From the NCBI RefSeq assembly GCF_030819275.1, contig NZ_JAUTBL010000002.1, positions 1,118,501 through 1,182,500 on the forward strand: a DNA stretch of 64,000 bases, given 5' to 3'. The DNA is from Agrobacterium larrymoorei. Lineage in GTDB: Bacteria > Pseudomonadota > Alphaproteobacteria > Rhizobiales > Rhizobiaceae. Below the pieces are notes generated by a model. That model ran no database searches and had not been told where the DNA came from. It saw only the letters and a list, made by a program, of their open reading frames with translations. The translations under genes were made by a program, and so were the position numbers. This document shows positions 7,313 to 16,546 of the stretch, piece after piece. Positions within the stretch are counted from its first letter, which is position 1; every line of letters begins with the position of its first letter.

Positions 7313-9304
7313 TTAGCCGAGCATCAGACGGAACTTGGCAAAGCCTTCGGCACCATCGCCGGCGTCTTCGATCTTGGCACCCTTCACATCCTTGGCATAT
7401 TGACGGCCTTTCGGGCCCGTCTCGAAGATCGCTGTCGTGTCAGCCACCTTTGCAAAAGACCAGTTGTCGTCAGCGGATGGATTGATCGTGCCCTGATTCA
7501 TGATGTAGCGCACGATCACATCGCGGTTGGTATCGGGGGCGACGAAGATGATCTTGTCGCTGCCGATCGCCGGGAACTTGCCGCCACCGCTGGCGCGGTA
7601 ATTGTTCGTGGCAACAACGAATTTCTGTTCCGGGTTGATCGGCTTGCCCTGGAATTGCAGATTGACGATGCGGCTGCTGTCCGGATTGACCGCCTTGCCG
7701 TCCTTGTCGAACTTTGCAGGTTTCGACACATCGATCTGGTAGGTGACACCGTCGATGACATCGAAATTGTAGGATGGGAAGTCGCTGCTCAGCAGGGGGG
7801 CGTCCTTGGAGCCAGCCTTGACGGTGTTGAACATGCCGGCCGACATTTCCAGCCAGTCCTTGACCTGCGCGCCGTTGATGAGGACGGCCTGCACCGTGTT
7901 TGGATAGAGGTAGAGGTCGGCGACATTCTTGATCGCAATGTCACCGGCGGGGACATCGGTGTAATAGTCTGCGCCGCCACGACCACCGGATTTGAAGGGC
8001 GCGGCTGCGGAAAGCACCGGCAGGTCCTTGTACTGGCCTTCCTTCAGCATATCCTTGATGTACCAGGTCTGTGCATTGGAGACGATCTGCACGGACGGAT
8101 CGTCGGCCACCAGCGCGAAATAGGAGTAGAGCGGCGCAGAGCTCTTGCCGACGGGACGGCGCACATAGGCGAGTGCTCCCTCGTGATCGGTCTTGACCGC
8201 CTCGATGATTTCCGGCTTGTCCTTGACATCGGCCACGATCTTGCGGTTGTCGTCGCGGTGGTAGATGGGGCGGGCTTCCGAGGTGAAGTCGACGATCTTC
8301 CAGCTCTTGCCGTCCTTTTCCAGCAGCAGGTCAATGAGGCCCATATGCGAGCCCCAGAAGCCCGCCATGACGGCAGGCTTGCCCATCAGCGTGCCCTTGA
8401 CGGGATCGGCGCCTTCGATGCCATCCCAGGTCTTGGGGCCCGGGAAGACCAGATGCTGGTGACCAGTGAAGACCGCATCGATCCCTTGAACGCCTGCGAG
8501 ATAAAGAGAGGCGTTTTCCATGCGCTCGCTTTGGCCCTTGCCATCGATACCGGAGTGGGAGAGCGCAATCACGATATCCGCGCCCTGTTCCTTCATCACC
8601 GGCACCCAGGCTTTGGCGGCATCGACGATGTCGCGCGTCTGCGCCTTGCCTTCGAGGTTCTTTGCATCCCACATCATGATCTGTGGCGGAACGAAGCCGA
8701 TGATGCCGACCTTGATCGGGCTTGTCGCGCCAGAGCCATCGCGGATCTGCTTTTCCAGGATCACATAGGGCTTGAAGTAAAGTTCATCCTGCTTCGGATC
8801 GGACGCGAGCTGGCCCTTGGTCAAGTTGGCGCAGACATAAGGGAATTTCGCCCCGCCCAACGTGTTGAACATGAAATCGAGGCCGTAATTGAACTCGTGA
8901 TTGCCGAGCGTGCCGCAATCATACCCGAGCACATTCATGGCATTGATGACAGGGTGTTTGTCGCCCGCCTTCATGCCCCGCTCATAGGCGATGTAATCGC
9001 CAAGCGGGTTGCCCTGGAGGAAGTCGCCGTTATCGACCAGCATCGAGTTGCCGGCTTCGGCGCGTATGGCATCGATCAAGGATGCCGTGCGTGCCAGACC
9101 CAACGTGTCGTTCGGCTTATCGGCGTAGTAGTCGTAAGGAAAAACGTGAACGTGGATATCGGTGGTTTCCATGATGCGCAGATGCGCCTGGTTGCCCTCA
9201 GCACGCGCCGCAAAAGGATGCAGCATGACGAAGGCGGACGACGCCGCGATGCCGCTTAAGAGAGAACGGCGCGTGATAGGGTGAAGGCCGATAAGGGACG
9301 ACAT
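7313..9304 (-). CDS. cpdB: 2',3'-cyclic-nucleotide 2'-phosphodiesterase/3'-nucleotidase
   Basis: This exported enzyme hydrolyses 2',3'-cyclic nucleotides and 3'-nucleotides in the periplasm to salvage nucleosides and phosphate. The N-terminus has a twin-arginine-type signal (TRRSLLSGIAASSAF, then an AARA cleavage region). The metallophosphatase motifs are present in order: TDIHVH, DNGDFLQGNP, LGNHEFNYGLD, ALSHSG and TGHQHLVFPG. A 5'-nucleotidase C-terminal substrate domain follows. The 663 residues match the family. The ATG at 9304 is preceded by AGGAG at 5 bases, favouring it over a start six codons upstream. It stands alone, with its own terminator. Confidence 0.94.
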   Translation of the reverse strand: MSSLIGLHPITRRSLLSGIAASSAFVMLHPFAARAEGNQAHLRIMETTDIHVHVFPYDYYADKPNDTLGLARTASLIDAIRAEAGNSMLVDNGDFLQGNPLGDYIAYERGMKAGDKHPVINAMNVLGYDCGTLGNHEFNYGLDFMFNTLGGAKFPYVCANLTKGQLASDPKQDELYFKPYVILEKQIRDGSGATSPIKVGIIGFVPPQIMMWDAKNLEGKAQTRDIVDAAKAWVPVMKEQGADIVIALSHSGIDGKGQSERMENASLYLAGVQGIDAVFTGHQHLVFPGPKTWDGIEGADPVKGTLMGKPAVMAGFWGSHMGLIDLLLEKDGKSWKIVDFTSEARPIYHRDDNRKIVADVKDKPEIIEAVKTDHEGALAYVRRPVGKSSAPLYSYFALVADDPSVQIVSNAQTWYIKDMLKEGQYKDLPVLSAAAPFKSGGRGGADYYTDVPAGDIAIKNVADLYLYPNTVQAVLINGAQVKDWLEMSAGMFNTVKAGSKDAPLLSSDFPSYNFDVIDGVTYQIDVSKPAKFDKDGKAVNPDSSRIVNLQFQGKPINPEQKFVVATNNYRASGGGKFPAIGSDKIIFVAPDTNRDVIVRYIMNQGTINPSADDNWSFAKVADTTAIFETGPKGRQYAKDVKGAKIEDAGDGAEGFAKFRLMLG

Positions 9305-9433
9305 GGAAACTCCTGATCTCAAAATACGATGACCTGTCTAAGCGGGGACAAGGTAAAACGAATTGCTGAGGAGTCTACCAGCAAAATGACAGGTGTAGGA
9401 CGCACGCCACCCTCATGGCTGAATGAGCAAAAT

Positions 9434-9931
9434 TTAATCTTTTGCACCAAGGCCTTGGCCGTCATCACCTCTGTCGATGCGGCATTGAAAGCAATTGTTG
9501 CGTGCCGAGCGAACGTGCACATAGGCGATGTCCGGCCTTGCAAGCAGTTCCTGTGCACGAGCGGCGATCTCAGCCGTCGGCGTCACCGCACCCGTGCCAT
9601 AAACGATGCGGTCGCCCGCATCGTAACCCCGGACGATGTAGTCTGCGCTATACAGCATTGCCGGCGGAACCTGCGCGCCATCATAAGTCCCGCACGCCTC
9701 GGCATGAATGAAAATCGGCCCGGTCTCGGCGTAAGGTTGCACATGGCGAAAGGGCCGGTAGGAGACAAGCAGAGCCGAATCACCCTCCCTGATCTGCCCC
9801 AGACAGGCGCGGCAGGGCAGGTCCCCGGTAGCGATCATCCGTTCAGGCACTTGGCCGTTCGAATCCGGTTTGCCAAGCCTGATGGCCTCGACATGCTGCT
9901 GGGGCAATGCGGTGAATATGATGGTGGTCAT
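9434..9931 (-). CDS. DUF1203 family protein
   Basis: This is a 165-residue soluble protein of the DUF1203 family (unknown function). Recognisable segments are PCRACLGQIREGDSALLVSY with two cysteines, GPIFIHAEAC and the C-terminal HVRSARNNCFQCRIDR, so four to five cysteines recur in CxxC-like spacing and could bind a metal or be redox active. The ATG at 9931 has GAGGA upstream; the longer frame is not needed. It is not clearly in an operon. About 130 bp separate it from cpdB. Confidence 0.75.
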   Translation of the reverse strand: MTTIIFTALPQQHVEAIRLGKPDSNGQVPERMIATGDLPCRACLGQIREGDSALLVSYRPFRHVQPYAETGPIFIHAEACGTYDGAQVPPAMLYSADYIVRGYDAGDRIVYGTGAVTPTAEIAARAQELLARPDIAYVHVRSARNNCFQCRIDRGDDGQGLGAKD

Positions 9932-10083
9932 GGCGGATCCTCGCTGAGTTGCTTCTTTGTCGCTATGGCTGCCAAACAATCGTCTATCCACCCGTTTCTT
10001 GTCGTTAAGCGAAACCAACCCATTGCGTGGACCGTTCTCTTTAGCGATCTATGCTGCGTCCTCGTTCTGGAAAGTTGACGTCA

Positions 10084-10968
10084 ATGCTGCGCAGGTTTCG
10101 AACCGTTCTTTCGGTCGCTCTTTTATGTTCTGCCATGCCGGCTGCACAGGCGCAGGTTGCACCTGCGCTTGACGATCTTTCCGACGACCAGCTGCAGCAG
10201 ACGGTCAATTTTGTGATCGGCAACGCGGTATTTGGCCTCTATCATGAAGCGGCCAAGATGCTGATCTCCGATTTCGGCCTTCCCGATGCGGGGGAAGGTA
10301 AGAACACCGCCGACGAGCTTGCCGCGACCATCATGTTGGAAGGCAATCAGGAGTGGCTGGACACGGCCATCGTCAATGCGACCGATAGCTGGTACCTCGC
10401 GCGCGGTGCCGGGGAGCTTCCCGAGCACGATGCGCCGCTCTATACGATTCTCGTCCCGAACGTCGTCCGCGACCACCAGATGGCGTGCCTTATGGTCGGC
10501 AAGGATAACGAAGGCTATGGCGATCTCGCGGAAATGATGGGGCTGCCAAAGGATGAGTGGAAGGCCTGTGAAGTGGCCTATCCGCAGACCGTGGCGCGCT
10601 GGAACGATTTGCTTAAGCCATATGTAAAGACGCCGGGCACGACGAAATTCGTGATCAACTATGAACCCGCACGCGACCCCTTTCTCGACATCTATGCGAC
10701 GATGGTGAAGGAGTCGAAAGTGCTGGACCTGATCGCCCACGGTTTCAGCGCCTACAAGCTGAAGGGCGAGGTGAAATTGACAGCCAGAAGCTGCGGCCGG
10801 CCCGATGCCTATTGGTCTGAAGAACGCCGCGAAATCACCTATTGCTACGAACTTGCCAAATTCCACGGCGAGCTGATCGCAGCCCATCTTCTCGCGACGA
10901 ATGGCAATCGCGGTGACGCACCTGCGAAGGAAATCCCGACCGCTGTCAAACTCGGTCAGGAACTTTAA
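10084..10968 (+). CDS. secreted DUF4344-type protein with degenerate metallopeptidase motif
   Basis: This predicted exported protein has a signal peptide (LRRFRTVLSVALLCSAMPAAQAQ) and about 294 residues. It resembles the DUF4344 putative metallopeptidases, which carry an HExxH zinc motif followed by an acidic DAAD-type segment. Here the aligned segment reads YHEAAKML, so the second histidine is replaced by lysine, followed by KNTADELAA. The zinc site is therefore probably lost. I use ATG 10084, which gives a clean signal peptide; ATG 10051 is an alternative. The gene stands alone and its role is unknown. Confidence 0.65.
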   Translation: MLRRFRTVLSVALLCSAMPAAQAQVAPALDDLSDDQLQQTVNFVIGNAVFGLYHEAAKMLISDFGLPDAGEGKNTADELAATIMLEGNQEWLDTAIVNATDSWYLARGAGELPEHDAPLYTILVPNVVRDHQMACLMVGKDNEGYGDLAEMMGLPKDEWKACEVAYPQTVARWNDLLKPYVKTPGTTKFVINYEPARDPFLDIYATMVKESKVLDLIAHGFSAYKLKGEVKLTARSCGRPDAYWSEERREITYCYELAKFHGELIAAHLLATNGNRGDAPAKEIPTAVKLGQEL

Positions 10969-11058
10969 GCACTGTCACTCAATCGCCTACAGCGACGTGA
11001 TAATGACAGGCTGGATGGATCCACCCCCGATACAGGAGGGGGATGCCAACCGGGCGGC

Positions 11059-12480
11059 TCAACCGCGTCGCGAAATCTCCAGATACTCGCTGTCGGTCAG
11101 GGGCTCTACCCAGGCCTCATAGGTACTGACAGGTGAGAAGCCCATCATCTGATAGAGCTGCAACGCGCGTGGATGATCCAGCGTATTGGTGGAGACGGTG
11201 ACCTTCTTCGGATTATCCTGCCAGATTGAATAGAGCGCCTGGAGCAGGAACCATTTGCCGACGCCGGCGCCGATCGCCTCTTCCATGAGACCGAAGTAAG
11301 AAAGTTCGGTCACCTCGTCGCTGCTTCTGTTGAACTCGAAGAAGCCAGCAGGCGAACCGTTGAGATAGAGAACCGTGACGCAGTTCTTAGGGTCATGCAG
11401 CACAGCGGAAAGTTCGGCATCGCTCATGCGCATGCGCTTCTGCCAATGCCAGCGCTTGCCGACCCGCCAGTAGAGATAGCGATAGAAATGCAGCGGGATG
11501 TTGTGCGTGCGCATGATTGCCGTCTGGATATTGACCGGCACGGGAAGGCTGACCTTCGGTGCGGATGTCATCTCCAACTGTGTGACATGGGCCTTCAGCG
11601 GACCGTAGGTGACAGTGGGCAGAGGCTCTGCAGGGCCTGTAACGACGGGCGTATCCTGCTTCGATCCCCATTCCGACCATGACCCGTCATAGAGCGAGTT
11701 GTCCGAATGACCGAGCGATTCCAATGCCAGTGTCACAACGGCGGCGGTGACGCCCGAGCCACAGCTGGTAACGACTCGCTTGGAAAGATCGATGCCAGCT
11801 TCGGCAATCATCTTGCGGATCGTTGGCAGATCCTTGAAGTGGCCGTTTTCCGAAAAGGCGGTGGCAGGCAGACTGCGGGCACCGGGCATATGGCCGGAAC
11901 GCATGCCGGCGCGAGGCTCGGCCTCGTCGCCGGTGAAGCGGCCTGCGCCTCTGGCGTCCGCCACCTGCTTTTCGCCCTTATCGACGACAGCGCGCATATC
12001 TGAGAATGAGGTGACACGGTTCGCCTTGAACTCGGCGTGAAACTCTGTCGTCTCAATCTGCGGGGCTCCGGTCTCAAGCGGTTTGCCGGCAGCCTTCCAG
12101 CCATCGAGGCCACCATCCAGCACATAGACCTTTTCGGCACCCATAACGCGCAGCATCCACCACACGCGTGGCGCGGAGAAGAAGCCTGGGCCATCATAGA
12201 CTATGATGGTGTCCATCTCGGAGATGCCGAGCTTGCCGACTTCCTCTGCGAAGAACTCCGGCGAGGGCAGAGAATGTGGAAGACCCGTGTCATGATCGGC
12301 AATCGCATCCTGATCGAAGAAGACGGCGCCCGGAATATGGCCGGTGGCATACTCCTGCTTCCCGTCGCGCTTATGCGCGGGCAGATACCATGAGGCATCG
12401 ACGATGCGGAAATGTGGCGTTCCGAGCTGCTGCTCGACCCAATCCGCCGAAACGACGAAACGGCTTTTATCGGTGCTCAC
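11059..12480 (-). CDS. sseA: 3-mercaptopyruvate sulfurtransferase fused to a GNAT acetyltransferase
   Basis: This is a two-part protein of 473 residues. Residues 1-285 form a tandem rhodanese unit with the mercaptopyruvate-type active loop SCGSGVTAA (Cys240), which transfers sulfur to cyanide or thiols. From about residue 304 a GNAT acyltransferase domain follows (YWRVGKRWHWQKR, then GVGKWFLLQAL for acetyl-CoA, then LDHPRALQLYQMMGF). The frame is continuous across the join. An internal ATG (11571) has a GGAG directly abutting it, which is too close for efficient initiation, so a single fused product is favoured. Neighbours are alaX and cysK, all on the minus strand, suggesting a cysteine/thiol context. 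Confidence 0.85.
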   Translation of the reverse strand: MSTDKSRFVVSADWVEQQLGTPHFRIVDASWYLPAHKRDGKQEYATGHIPGAVFFDQDAIADHDTGLPHSLPSPEFFAEEVGKLGISEMDTIIVYDGPGFFSAPRVWWMLRVMGAEKVYVLDGGLDGWKAAGKPLETGAPQIETTEFHAEFKANRVTSFSDMRAVVDKGEKQVADARGAGRFTGDEAEPRAGMRSGHMPGARSLPATAFSENGHFKDLPTIRKMIAEAGIDLSKRVVTSCGSGVTAAVVTLALESLGHSDNSLYDGSWSEWGSKQDTPVVTGPAEPLPTVTYGPLKAHVTQLEMTSAPKVSLPVPVNIQTAIMRTHNIPLHFYRYLYWRVGKRWHWQKRMRMSDAELSAVLHDPKNCVTVLYLNGSPAGFFEFNRSSDEVTELSYFGLMEEAIGAGVGKWFLLQALYSIWQDNPKKVTVSTNTLDHPRALQLYQMMGFSPVSTYEAWVEPLTDSEYLEISRRG

Positions 12481-12497
12481 GATATTTCTCCCAGAAA

Positions 12498-13235
12498 TCA
12501 GGCGGCGTCGGCGGGTTTGCCGAAGCGGATACGGAAACGGCGGTTTTCCTTGCCCTTCTTTTCGATCTTGGCGATGTAAATCTCGCCGACTTCCTGCGTT
12601 TCGGACACATGAGTGCCGCCGCAGGGCTGGCTGTCAACCGAAGAATTCTCGCCGATGCAGACAAGGCTGACACGGCCAAGCCCGACGGGTGGGCGAACAT
12701 GCTTGGATTTGACGATGCCCGGATTGGCCGCCAGTTCCTCGTCGGTGATCCACTGCAGGTAAATCGGGTGGTTCTGCTCCACGAGTTCCATCAGCTTGGC
12801 GGTGACATCATCCTTGTCGATGGTCTCCGACATATCGAAATCGACGCGCGACTCCTCCTCGCCAACGGCCGCACCGGTGATCGGCCATGAGCAGACGACG
12901 GAGAGAAGGTGGCAAGCGGTGTGCATGCGCATCAGCTTGTAGCGGCGCTGCCAGTCGATGTGGAGGGTCAGCTTTTCCCCGATCTCTGGAGAGGGTTGTC
13001 CTTCCAGAGGAACATGGATGATGACGCTTTTGTCCGCGCCGTGGCGGGTCACGCCGAGTTCGATCTTCGAACCATCGGCGCGCTCGAGAAAGCCCGTATC
13101 GCCAGGCTGCCCGCCGGATGTGGCATAGAAGCAGGTCTGATCCAGCTCTATGCCACCATCGTCATGCACTGCCGTGACCACCGCTTCGCAAGTTGAAAGA
13201 TAAAAATCATCACGAAACAGGGCATTCACGGGCAT
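12498..13235 (-). CDS. alanyl-tRNA editing protein (AlaX-type)
   Basis: This stand-alone trans-editing hydrolase removes serine or glycine wrongly attached to tRNA-Ala. The 245 residues carry the zinc-binding motif HTACHLL (HxxxH, about residues 105-109) and the second motif CGGTH (about 203-207), both in the AlaRS editing-domain arrangement. It lies 17 bp upstream of the sulfurtransferase fusion and 12 bp downstream of cysK, so cysK-alaX-sseA probably form one transcript. The biochemical role is inferred from the family. Confidence 0.9.
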   Translation of the reverse strand: MPVNALFRDDFYLSTCEAVVTAVHDDGGIELDQTCFYATSGGQPGDTGFLERADGSKIELGVTRHGADKSVIIHVPLEGQPSPEIGEKLTLHIDWQRRYKLMRMHTACHLLSVVCSWPITGAAVGEEESRVDFDMSETIDKDDVTAKLMELVEQNHPIYLQWITDEELAANPGIVKSKHVRPPVGLGRVSLVCIGENSSVDSQPCGGTHVSETQEVGEIYIAKIEKKGKENRRFRIRFGKPADAA

Positions 13236-13247
13236 GCTGCATTCACC

Positions 13248-14285
13248 TCAGACGGTTTCGTACGGAACCGAAATCTCTTTCTTTTCCGTCAGCCAGGCGG
13301 GAAGGGGAAGCCCCTTGGATCGCAGGAAGTCCGGGTTGAAGAGCTTGGACTGGTAACGGTTACCGTAGTCACAAAGTATGGTGACGATTGTATGCCCCGG
13401 TCCGAGGTCGCGGGCAAGCCGAATTGCACCGGCAATGTTAATGCCGGAGGAACCGCCAAGGCACAGGCCGTCCTTCGTGATCAGTTCGAAGATGATCGGC
13501 AGGGCCTCGGAATCCGGGATCTTATAGGCAAAATCCGGTGTAAAGCCTTCGAGATTGGCCGTGATGCGACCCTGGCCGATGCCTTCAGTGATGGAGGATC
13601 CTTCAGACTTCAGAACGCCGTTCTTGTAGAACTCGTAAAGGGCGGCCCCCTCCGGATCGGCAAGACCGATCTTGATGTCCGGGTTGAAATCGCGAAGACC
13701 GTCCGCGACGCCCGCGAGCGTTCCACCGGAGCCGACGGCGCAGATGAAGCCATCCACCTTGCCATCCGTCTGGTCCCAGATTTCCGGTGCCGTCGTTTCG
13801 ATATGCGCCTGACGGTTGGCAATATTGTCGAACTGGTTTGCCCAGATCGCTCCGTTCGGATCGGTTGCCGCAATCTGCTTTGCCAGACGCCCGGAGACTT
13901 TCACGTAGTTATTGGGGTTGGAGTAGGGCGCTGCCGGCACTTCGACGAGCTGGGCGCCAAGAAGCTTCAGCGCGTCCTTCTTCTCCTGGCTTTGGGTCTC
14001 AGGGATGACGATGACCGTCTTGTAGCCAAGCGCGTTGGCCACCAGCGCAAGCCCAATGCCGGTATTGCCAGCCGTACCCTCGACGATGGTGCCGCCGGGA
14101 CGTAAGAGGCCACGGCGTTCCGCATCGCGAATGATGAACAGCGCGGCACGATCCTTGACCGACTGGCCCGGATTCATGAACTCGGCCTTGCCCAGAATTT
14201 CGCAGCCCGTGGCCTCGGATGCTGCCTTGAGGCGGATGAGCGGCGTGTTGCCAATTGCGGTCAGCACGGAAGAATGGATGGTCAT
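13248..14285 (-). CDS. cysK: cysteine synthase A
   Basis: This PLP enzyme condenses O-acetylserine with sulfide to make cysteine. The Schiff-base lysine is Lys44 in NPGQSVKDRAA. The substrate loop EGTAGNTGIGLA and the PLP phosphate loop GSGGTLAGV are intact. At 345 residues it is slightly longer than the enterobacterial form. AGAAGG lies upstream of the ATG. It heads a probable minus-strand operon with alaX and the sulfurtransferase fusion, separated by very short gaps. Confidence 0.93.
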   Translation of the reverse strand: MTIHSSVLTAIGNTPLIRLKAASEATGCEILGKAEFMNPGQSVKDRAALFIIRDAERRGLLRPGGTIVEGTAGNTGIGLALVANALGYKTVIVIPETQSQEKKDALKLLGAQLVEVPAAPYSNPNNYVKVSGRLAKQIAATDPNGAIWANQFDNIANRQAHIETTAPEIWDQTDGKVDGFICAVGSGGTLAGVADGLRDFNPDIKIGLADPEGAALYEFYKNGVLKSEGSSITEGIGQGRITANLEGFTPDFAYKIPDSEALPIIFELITKDGLCLGGSSGINIAGAIRLARDLGPGHTIVTILCDYGNRYQSKLFNPDFLRSKGLPLPAWLTEKKEISVPYETV

Positions 14286-14405
14286 GATCAGGCCTTCTGT
14301 CCAGTCAGCGATTCAAAGCCGTTATGTCGTTATCTAACAGCCTTGTGACAAGAAATTATCTTCTGACGAAGAGAGTTCCAGCGCAAAATATTACCCATAC
14401 CGCGG

Positions 14406-15854
14406 TTATTCACTCTTCTTGATCTGAGAGTAGGCGTTAAGCGCTCGCTGGCGTGCCTCATTATGATCGACGACTGGCTTCGGATAGGTCGTGCCCAATT
14501 CGATTCCGGCTTTTTCCAGCACCTGCTTTGGCGCATCGAACGGCTTGTGAATGTACTTGGCATCGACCTTCGAAAGCTCCGGCACGAAGGTTTTGACATA
14601 GTCGCCGTCAGGGTCGAATTTTTCTCCCTGAATGATGGGATTGAAGATGCGGAAAAACGGCGAGGCATCCGCACCCGATCCCGCCACCCACTGCCAGTTG
14701 CCCGCATTCGAGGCCGGGTCGGCATCCACAAGCGTATCACGAAACCACTTCTCTCCCTTGCGCCAGTCGATCAGCAGATGCTTGATCATGAAGGATGCGG
14801 TGATCATCCGCACGCGATTGTGCATGACGCCGTGCTTCCACAGCTGTCGCATTCCAGCATCAACGATCGGATAGCCCGTCATCCCCTTCTTCCAGGCGTT
14901 GAAGTTGGCTGTGTTCGTTTTCCATTCGAACGCATCGAAGCTCTCATTCCAGTTCTTCTCGTTGAGCTTTGGAAAGTGGAAGAGAAGATGGTAGCAGAAC
15001 TCGCGCCAGACGATTTCCTTGCGAAAACGGCTGATGTCGTTCGAGGCGATATGGGACGAAAGGCCTTTGGTAGCATGCCAAAGCTGGGCAGGTGTGATTT
15101 CCCCGTGGGCAAGGTGCGGAGAGAGCATCGAGGTTGCAGGCTGTGCCGGGAAGTCACGACCCTTCTCATACCCCTTCAGCGCGCTATCGATGAAATCGTC
15201 TAGCCGCTCTTTTGCTCCCGCTTCCCCTGGCGTCCAGACCTCCGAGAAATCCTTGGCCCAATCCGGTTTCGTTGGCAGAAGCTTCCAGCTGTCCAGCTTT
15301 TCAGACTTCGGCCAGCTGGATGGCGTTGGTATCTGGCGCGGCTTAGCTGTCGGCTCCGGCGGCTCGTCACCGCCTTCGATGGCACGCCAGAAAGGGGTGT
15401 AGACGCGATAGGGTCCACCGCTCTTCGTCGTTACCTTGGATGGTTCGTGCAGAAGGTGACCTGAGAAACTCTCGACCTCACATCCATCATCGCGAAGCTG
15501 CTTCTTGAGGTGGCTATCGATCTCCATGCCATCGGGGTCGTACCGACGGTTCCAAAAGATCGTGCTCGCGCCAATGTCACTGATCAGTGACTTGAGGACT
15601 TTAGCGGGGTCTCCACTGCGCAGGATCAGGCGACTTCCAAGCTTCTCCAACTGGTCGGAGAGGGCTTTCAGCGAGTGATGCAGCCACCACTCCTGCGCGC
15701 CGCCCAAGGGGCCGTTCGAGCCCTGCCGATCCTCGAGAATATACAGCGGGACGATTGCTCCACCATGCTCCCGCGCGGCTGCAAGGGCGCGATTGTCAGA
15801 AAGGCGCAAGTCCTTGCGAAACCAAAGAATAATGGGGCTTTCCTGCATCGTCAT
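14406..15854 (-). CDS. phrB: cryptochrome/deoxyribodipyrimidine photolyase
   Basis: This FAD-containing photolyase repairs UV-induced pyrimidine dimers with blue light. The N-terminal antenna domain starts IILWFRKDLRLSDNRAL. The C-terminal FAD domain contains FRKEIVWREFCYHLL, GYPIVDAGMRQLW, MHNRVRMITASF and DADPASNAGNWQWVAG, all diagnostic of class I CPD photolyases. The length is 482 residues. The ATG at 15854 with GGAAGGA about 7 bases upstream is preferred to a start 19 codons earlier. A photolyase or a cryptochrome-like function cannot be separated by sequence alone, but the residues fit repair. Confidence 0.93.
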   Translation of the reverse strand: MTMQESPIILWFRKDLRLSDNRALAAAREHGGAIVPLYILEDRQGSNGPLGGAQEWWLHHSLKALSDQLEKLGSRLILRSGDPAKVLKSLISDIGASTIFWNRRYDPDGMEIDSHLKKQLRDDGCEVESFSGHLLHEPSKVTTKSGGPYRVYTPFWRAIEGGDEPPEPTAKPRQIPTPSSWPKSEKLDSWKLLPTKPDWAKDFSEVWTPGEAGAKERLDDFIDSALKGYEKGRDFPAQPATSMLSPHLAHGEITPAQLWHATKGLSSHIASNDISRFRKEIVWREFCYHLLFHFPKLNEKNWNESFDAFEWKTNTANFNAWKKGMTGYPIVDAGMRQLWKHGVMHNRVRMITASFMIKHLLIDWRKGEKWFRDTLVDADPASNAGNWQWVAGSGADASPFFRIFNPIIQGEKFDPDGDYVKTFVPELSKVDAKYIHKPFDAPKQVLEKAGIELGTTYPKPVVDHNEARQRALNAYSQIKKSE

Positions 15855-15992
15855 AGGCGTTCCTTCCGCTTTCATCTGTAACGCGCATAAGGGTGTTTCG
15901 CTCCCGTGCAACGACAGTAATACGGTGGCGCGGTACCTATGGTTTTTGAAGGGTAAATTTTGTCAGGTTTTAATCAAAACGGGTGGAACCAT

Positions 15993-16310
15993 ATGCTGGA
16001 CGTGACGTTGGAGGCACGTGAATTGAGTATGGAAGACCCACCAATGATGCTGAATGAAGTAAAATGGGATGCGCCTGTCGTGATCTCCCTGGAGAACGGC
16101 GCGCCTCGCACCTTCAACGGCGCTTATGAAGCCTTTGATTTTCTCCAACACGAGTGGCCCAGCCGTCATGGCAAGGCGTATGAGCAGGCGTTGCGCCTCT
16201 GCAGAGCATCGCTTCTGGGTAGTGTTTCGGGCGAGATTGCCCGGACCGCTTTCGTTGAGGCGAGCCGCGATGCAAACCGCCTCGTGGAGATGCCTAAGCT
16301 CGCATCGTAA
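15993..16310 (+). CDS. DUF982 family protein
   Basis: This small soluble protein of about 105 residues belongs to DUF982, a family abundant in rhizobia and of unknown function. Visible family features are VKWDAPVVISLENG, a FLQHEWPSRHGKAYEQAL core and RTAFVEASRDANRLVE. The ATG at 15993 is preceded by GGGTGGA at about 7 bases; an in-frame ATG at 16029 is possible. It is monocistronic, divergent from the photolyase gene and followed by a good terminator. Confidence 0.8.
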   Translation: MLDVTLEARELSMEDPPMMLNEVKWDAPVVISLENGAPRTFNGAYEAFDFLQHEWPSRHGKAYEQALRLCRASLLGSVSGEIARTAFVEASRDANRLVEMPKLAS

Positions 16311-16348
16311 GCGATCCGTTTGATCTTCAAGCGAAGAATACCTTTTCA

Positions 16349-16381
16349 GCCACCCGTCGCGTTCCCGCCGGGTGGCTTTTT
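16349..16381 (+). terminator. intrinsic terminator of the DUF982 gene
   Basis: An 8-bp stem GCCACCCG/CGGGTGGC is followed by TTTTT, about 40 bases past the stop codon. Confidence 0.85.
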
Positions 16382-16546
16382 GCTGGCCTCTATGGCTTCG
16401 GTGGCGGGTTGAGGCGGACGCCCGAGGACACATTCTTGCCGAAAAATTCCGGGCCGGGCCTCGACTTGACCTCAAAAAAATGGTTGCTGAAACGTTAACG
16501 CCGACAATCGTTTGGCCGAATGGGACTGAAATGGGGCAGGTTGATC

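Noticed and set aside
7280..9259. Long plus-strand open frame opposite cpdB
   Set aside because: It mirrors the strong codon bias of cpdB; its product is His/Asp/Val-rich with no domain, as expected of antisense frames in GC-rich DNA.
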